A stretch of DNA of 20,121 nucleotides from Methanomethylophilus sp963631655 (GTDB taxonomy: Archaea; Thermoplasmatota; Thermoplasmata; Methanomassiliicoccales; Methanomethylophilaceae). Below, one piece after another: positions 19,819 to 20,121 of this stretch. Location of the stretch: the NCBI GenBank assembly GCA_963631655.1, contig CAVGRR010000026.1, forward strand, positions 1-20,121, read 5' to 3'. The notes under the pieces were generated by a model. It did not search any database and was not told the DNA's origin. It worked only from the letters and a program-made list of their open reading frames with translations. Both the position numbers and the translations under genes were made by a program. Positions within the stretch are counted from its first letter, which is position 1. Each line of letters opens with the position of its first letter.

Positions 19819-20010
19819 TCAGGATGAGGAAGTGGTTTCTGATGTTACAGGGTCGACTGGGATGATGTCTCCCATATTGTAGTAACGGTAGTATGTTCCA
19901 TTGTACTCGTATCCAGTGGGTGCGGTTCCGACATTGTAACCTGTTGCTGTGGTCTCACAGTAATCTTGAGTTGTGCAGTCTCGTGTGCGCGCGAATAAGC
20001 GCATACGCAT
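19819..20010 (-). CDS. Possible small Tyr/Thr-rich protein
   Basis: A 63-codon open frame. Its C-terminal two thirds (DYCETTATGYNVGTAPTGYE, then YNGTYYRYYNMGDIIP, ending in SETTSSS) looks like real protein: Tyr-, Gly- and Thr-rich with archaeal-style codon choice. The first dozen residues (MRMRLFARTRD) are less convincing and lie in GC-alternating DNA. A TATA-like CTTAAAAAATG (20028-20038) is centred about 25 bp before the ATG at 20010, so a leaderless mRNA is possible. A perfect terminator follows at 19739-19777. It could also be the surviving end of a larger surface protein whose 5' part was lost. Two cysteines (CTTQDYC) might bind metal or form a disulfide. No family recognised. Confidence 0.42.
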   Translation of the reverse strand: MRMRLFARTRDCTTQDYCETTATGYNVGTAPTGYEYNGTYYRYYNMGDIIPVDPVTSETTSSS

Positions 20011-20077
20011 GCGAGGGTCAAACGACTCATTTTTTAAGGGTCAAGTGAAGTCGGCCGAATCAGATAAAAACAGAAAG

Positions 20078-20117
20078 CGTCCTGAAGTTGTTCATGCAAC
20101 AAACCACATTCAGGACA
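20078..20117 (-). terminator. Terminator of a minus-strand gene beyond the right edge
   Basis: GTCCTGAA and TTCAGGAC pair over 8 bp around a loop that itself contains TTGTT/AACAA. Read on the minus strand the stem is followed by GCTTTCTGTTTTTATC, a good T-rich tail, so it most likely ends a gene lying to the right of the window. Confidence 0.6.
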
Positions 20118-20121
20118 AATA

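Overview
The window reads as a piece of an archaeal chromosome. It encodes an archaeal/eukaryotic-type RNA polymerase subunit K (Rpo6), the archaeal aromatic-pathway enzyme 2-amino-3,7-dideoxy-D-threo-hept-6-ulosonate synthase, and an archaeal TadC/FlaJ-type membrane protein. TATA boxes lie either about 26 bp upstream of start codons (leaderless mRNAs) or upstream of GGTG/GGAGG ribosome sites. The anaerobic ribonucleotide reductase, hybrid-cluster protein and SUF system point to a strict anaerobe. A gut-type methanogen of the Thermoplasmata/Methanomassiliicoccales would fit, but that placement is inference and no methanogenesis gene lies in the window.

Layout, left to right. 1-120: N-terminus of anaerobic ribonucleotide reductase. 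272-1702: an orphan type II secretion F-family (TadC-like) membrane protein. 1956-2132: rpoK. 2281-2365: a candidate small RNA. 2400-3272: a TerB/FMN split-barrel fusion. 3334-3702: a small conserved-looking protein. 3863-6465 (plus strand): a nitroreductase and two tandem EamA-family transporters. 6473-7051: a flavodoxin-fold oxidoreductase. 7102-11636: a complete minus-strand operon sufC-sufD-sufS-sufU-sufB, the order known from Bacillus, behind a promoter with a DtxR-like palindrome over the predicted start site. 11783-12583: ADH synthase.

12772-15020 holds two closely related secreted proteins in tandem. Each sits behind the same elaborate promoter: TATATATA followed 12 bp later by tandem 11-bp units built on GTCTAC, plus a shared 16-bp element exactly 110 bp behind each TATA box. 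A third GTCTAC cluster lies between them with no gene attached, and the second gene ends in a 74-bp tandemly repeated hairpin. This is the least explained part of the window and the best candidate for something undescribed.

15361-17324: hybrid-cluster protein and a divergent HxlR-type regulator sharing a TATA-like tract and two GTATC-N5-GATAC operators. The regulator has an N-terminal Cys and a C-terminal Cys cluster, suggesting redox or Fe-S sensing. 17428-18084: a secreted, C-terminally anchored protein. 18148-19176: a BspA-type leucine-rich-repeat protein whose promoter is enclosed by an 11-bp inverted repeat. 19290-19670: a four-helix membrane protein. 19819-20010: a possible small Tyr-rich protein. 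The right edge carries a terminator for a gene outside the window.

The recurring theme is anaerobic iron-sulfur and flavin chemistry (SUF, Hcp, nitroreductase, flavodoxin-fold protein, split-barrel fusion, each with its own promoter or operator), mixed with surface or secreted proteins of unknown role. All functional calls come from reading the sequence against remembered family motifs; no database search was run.
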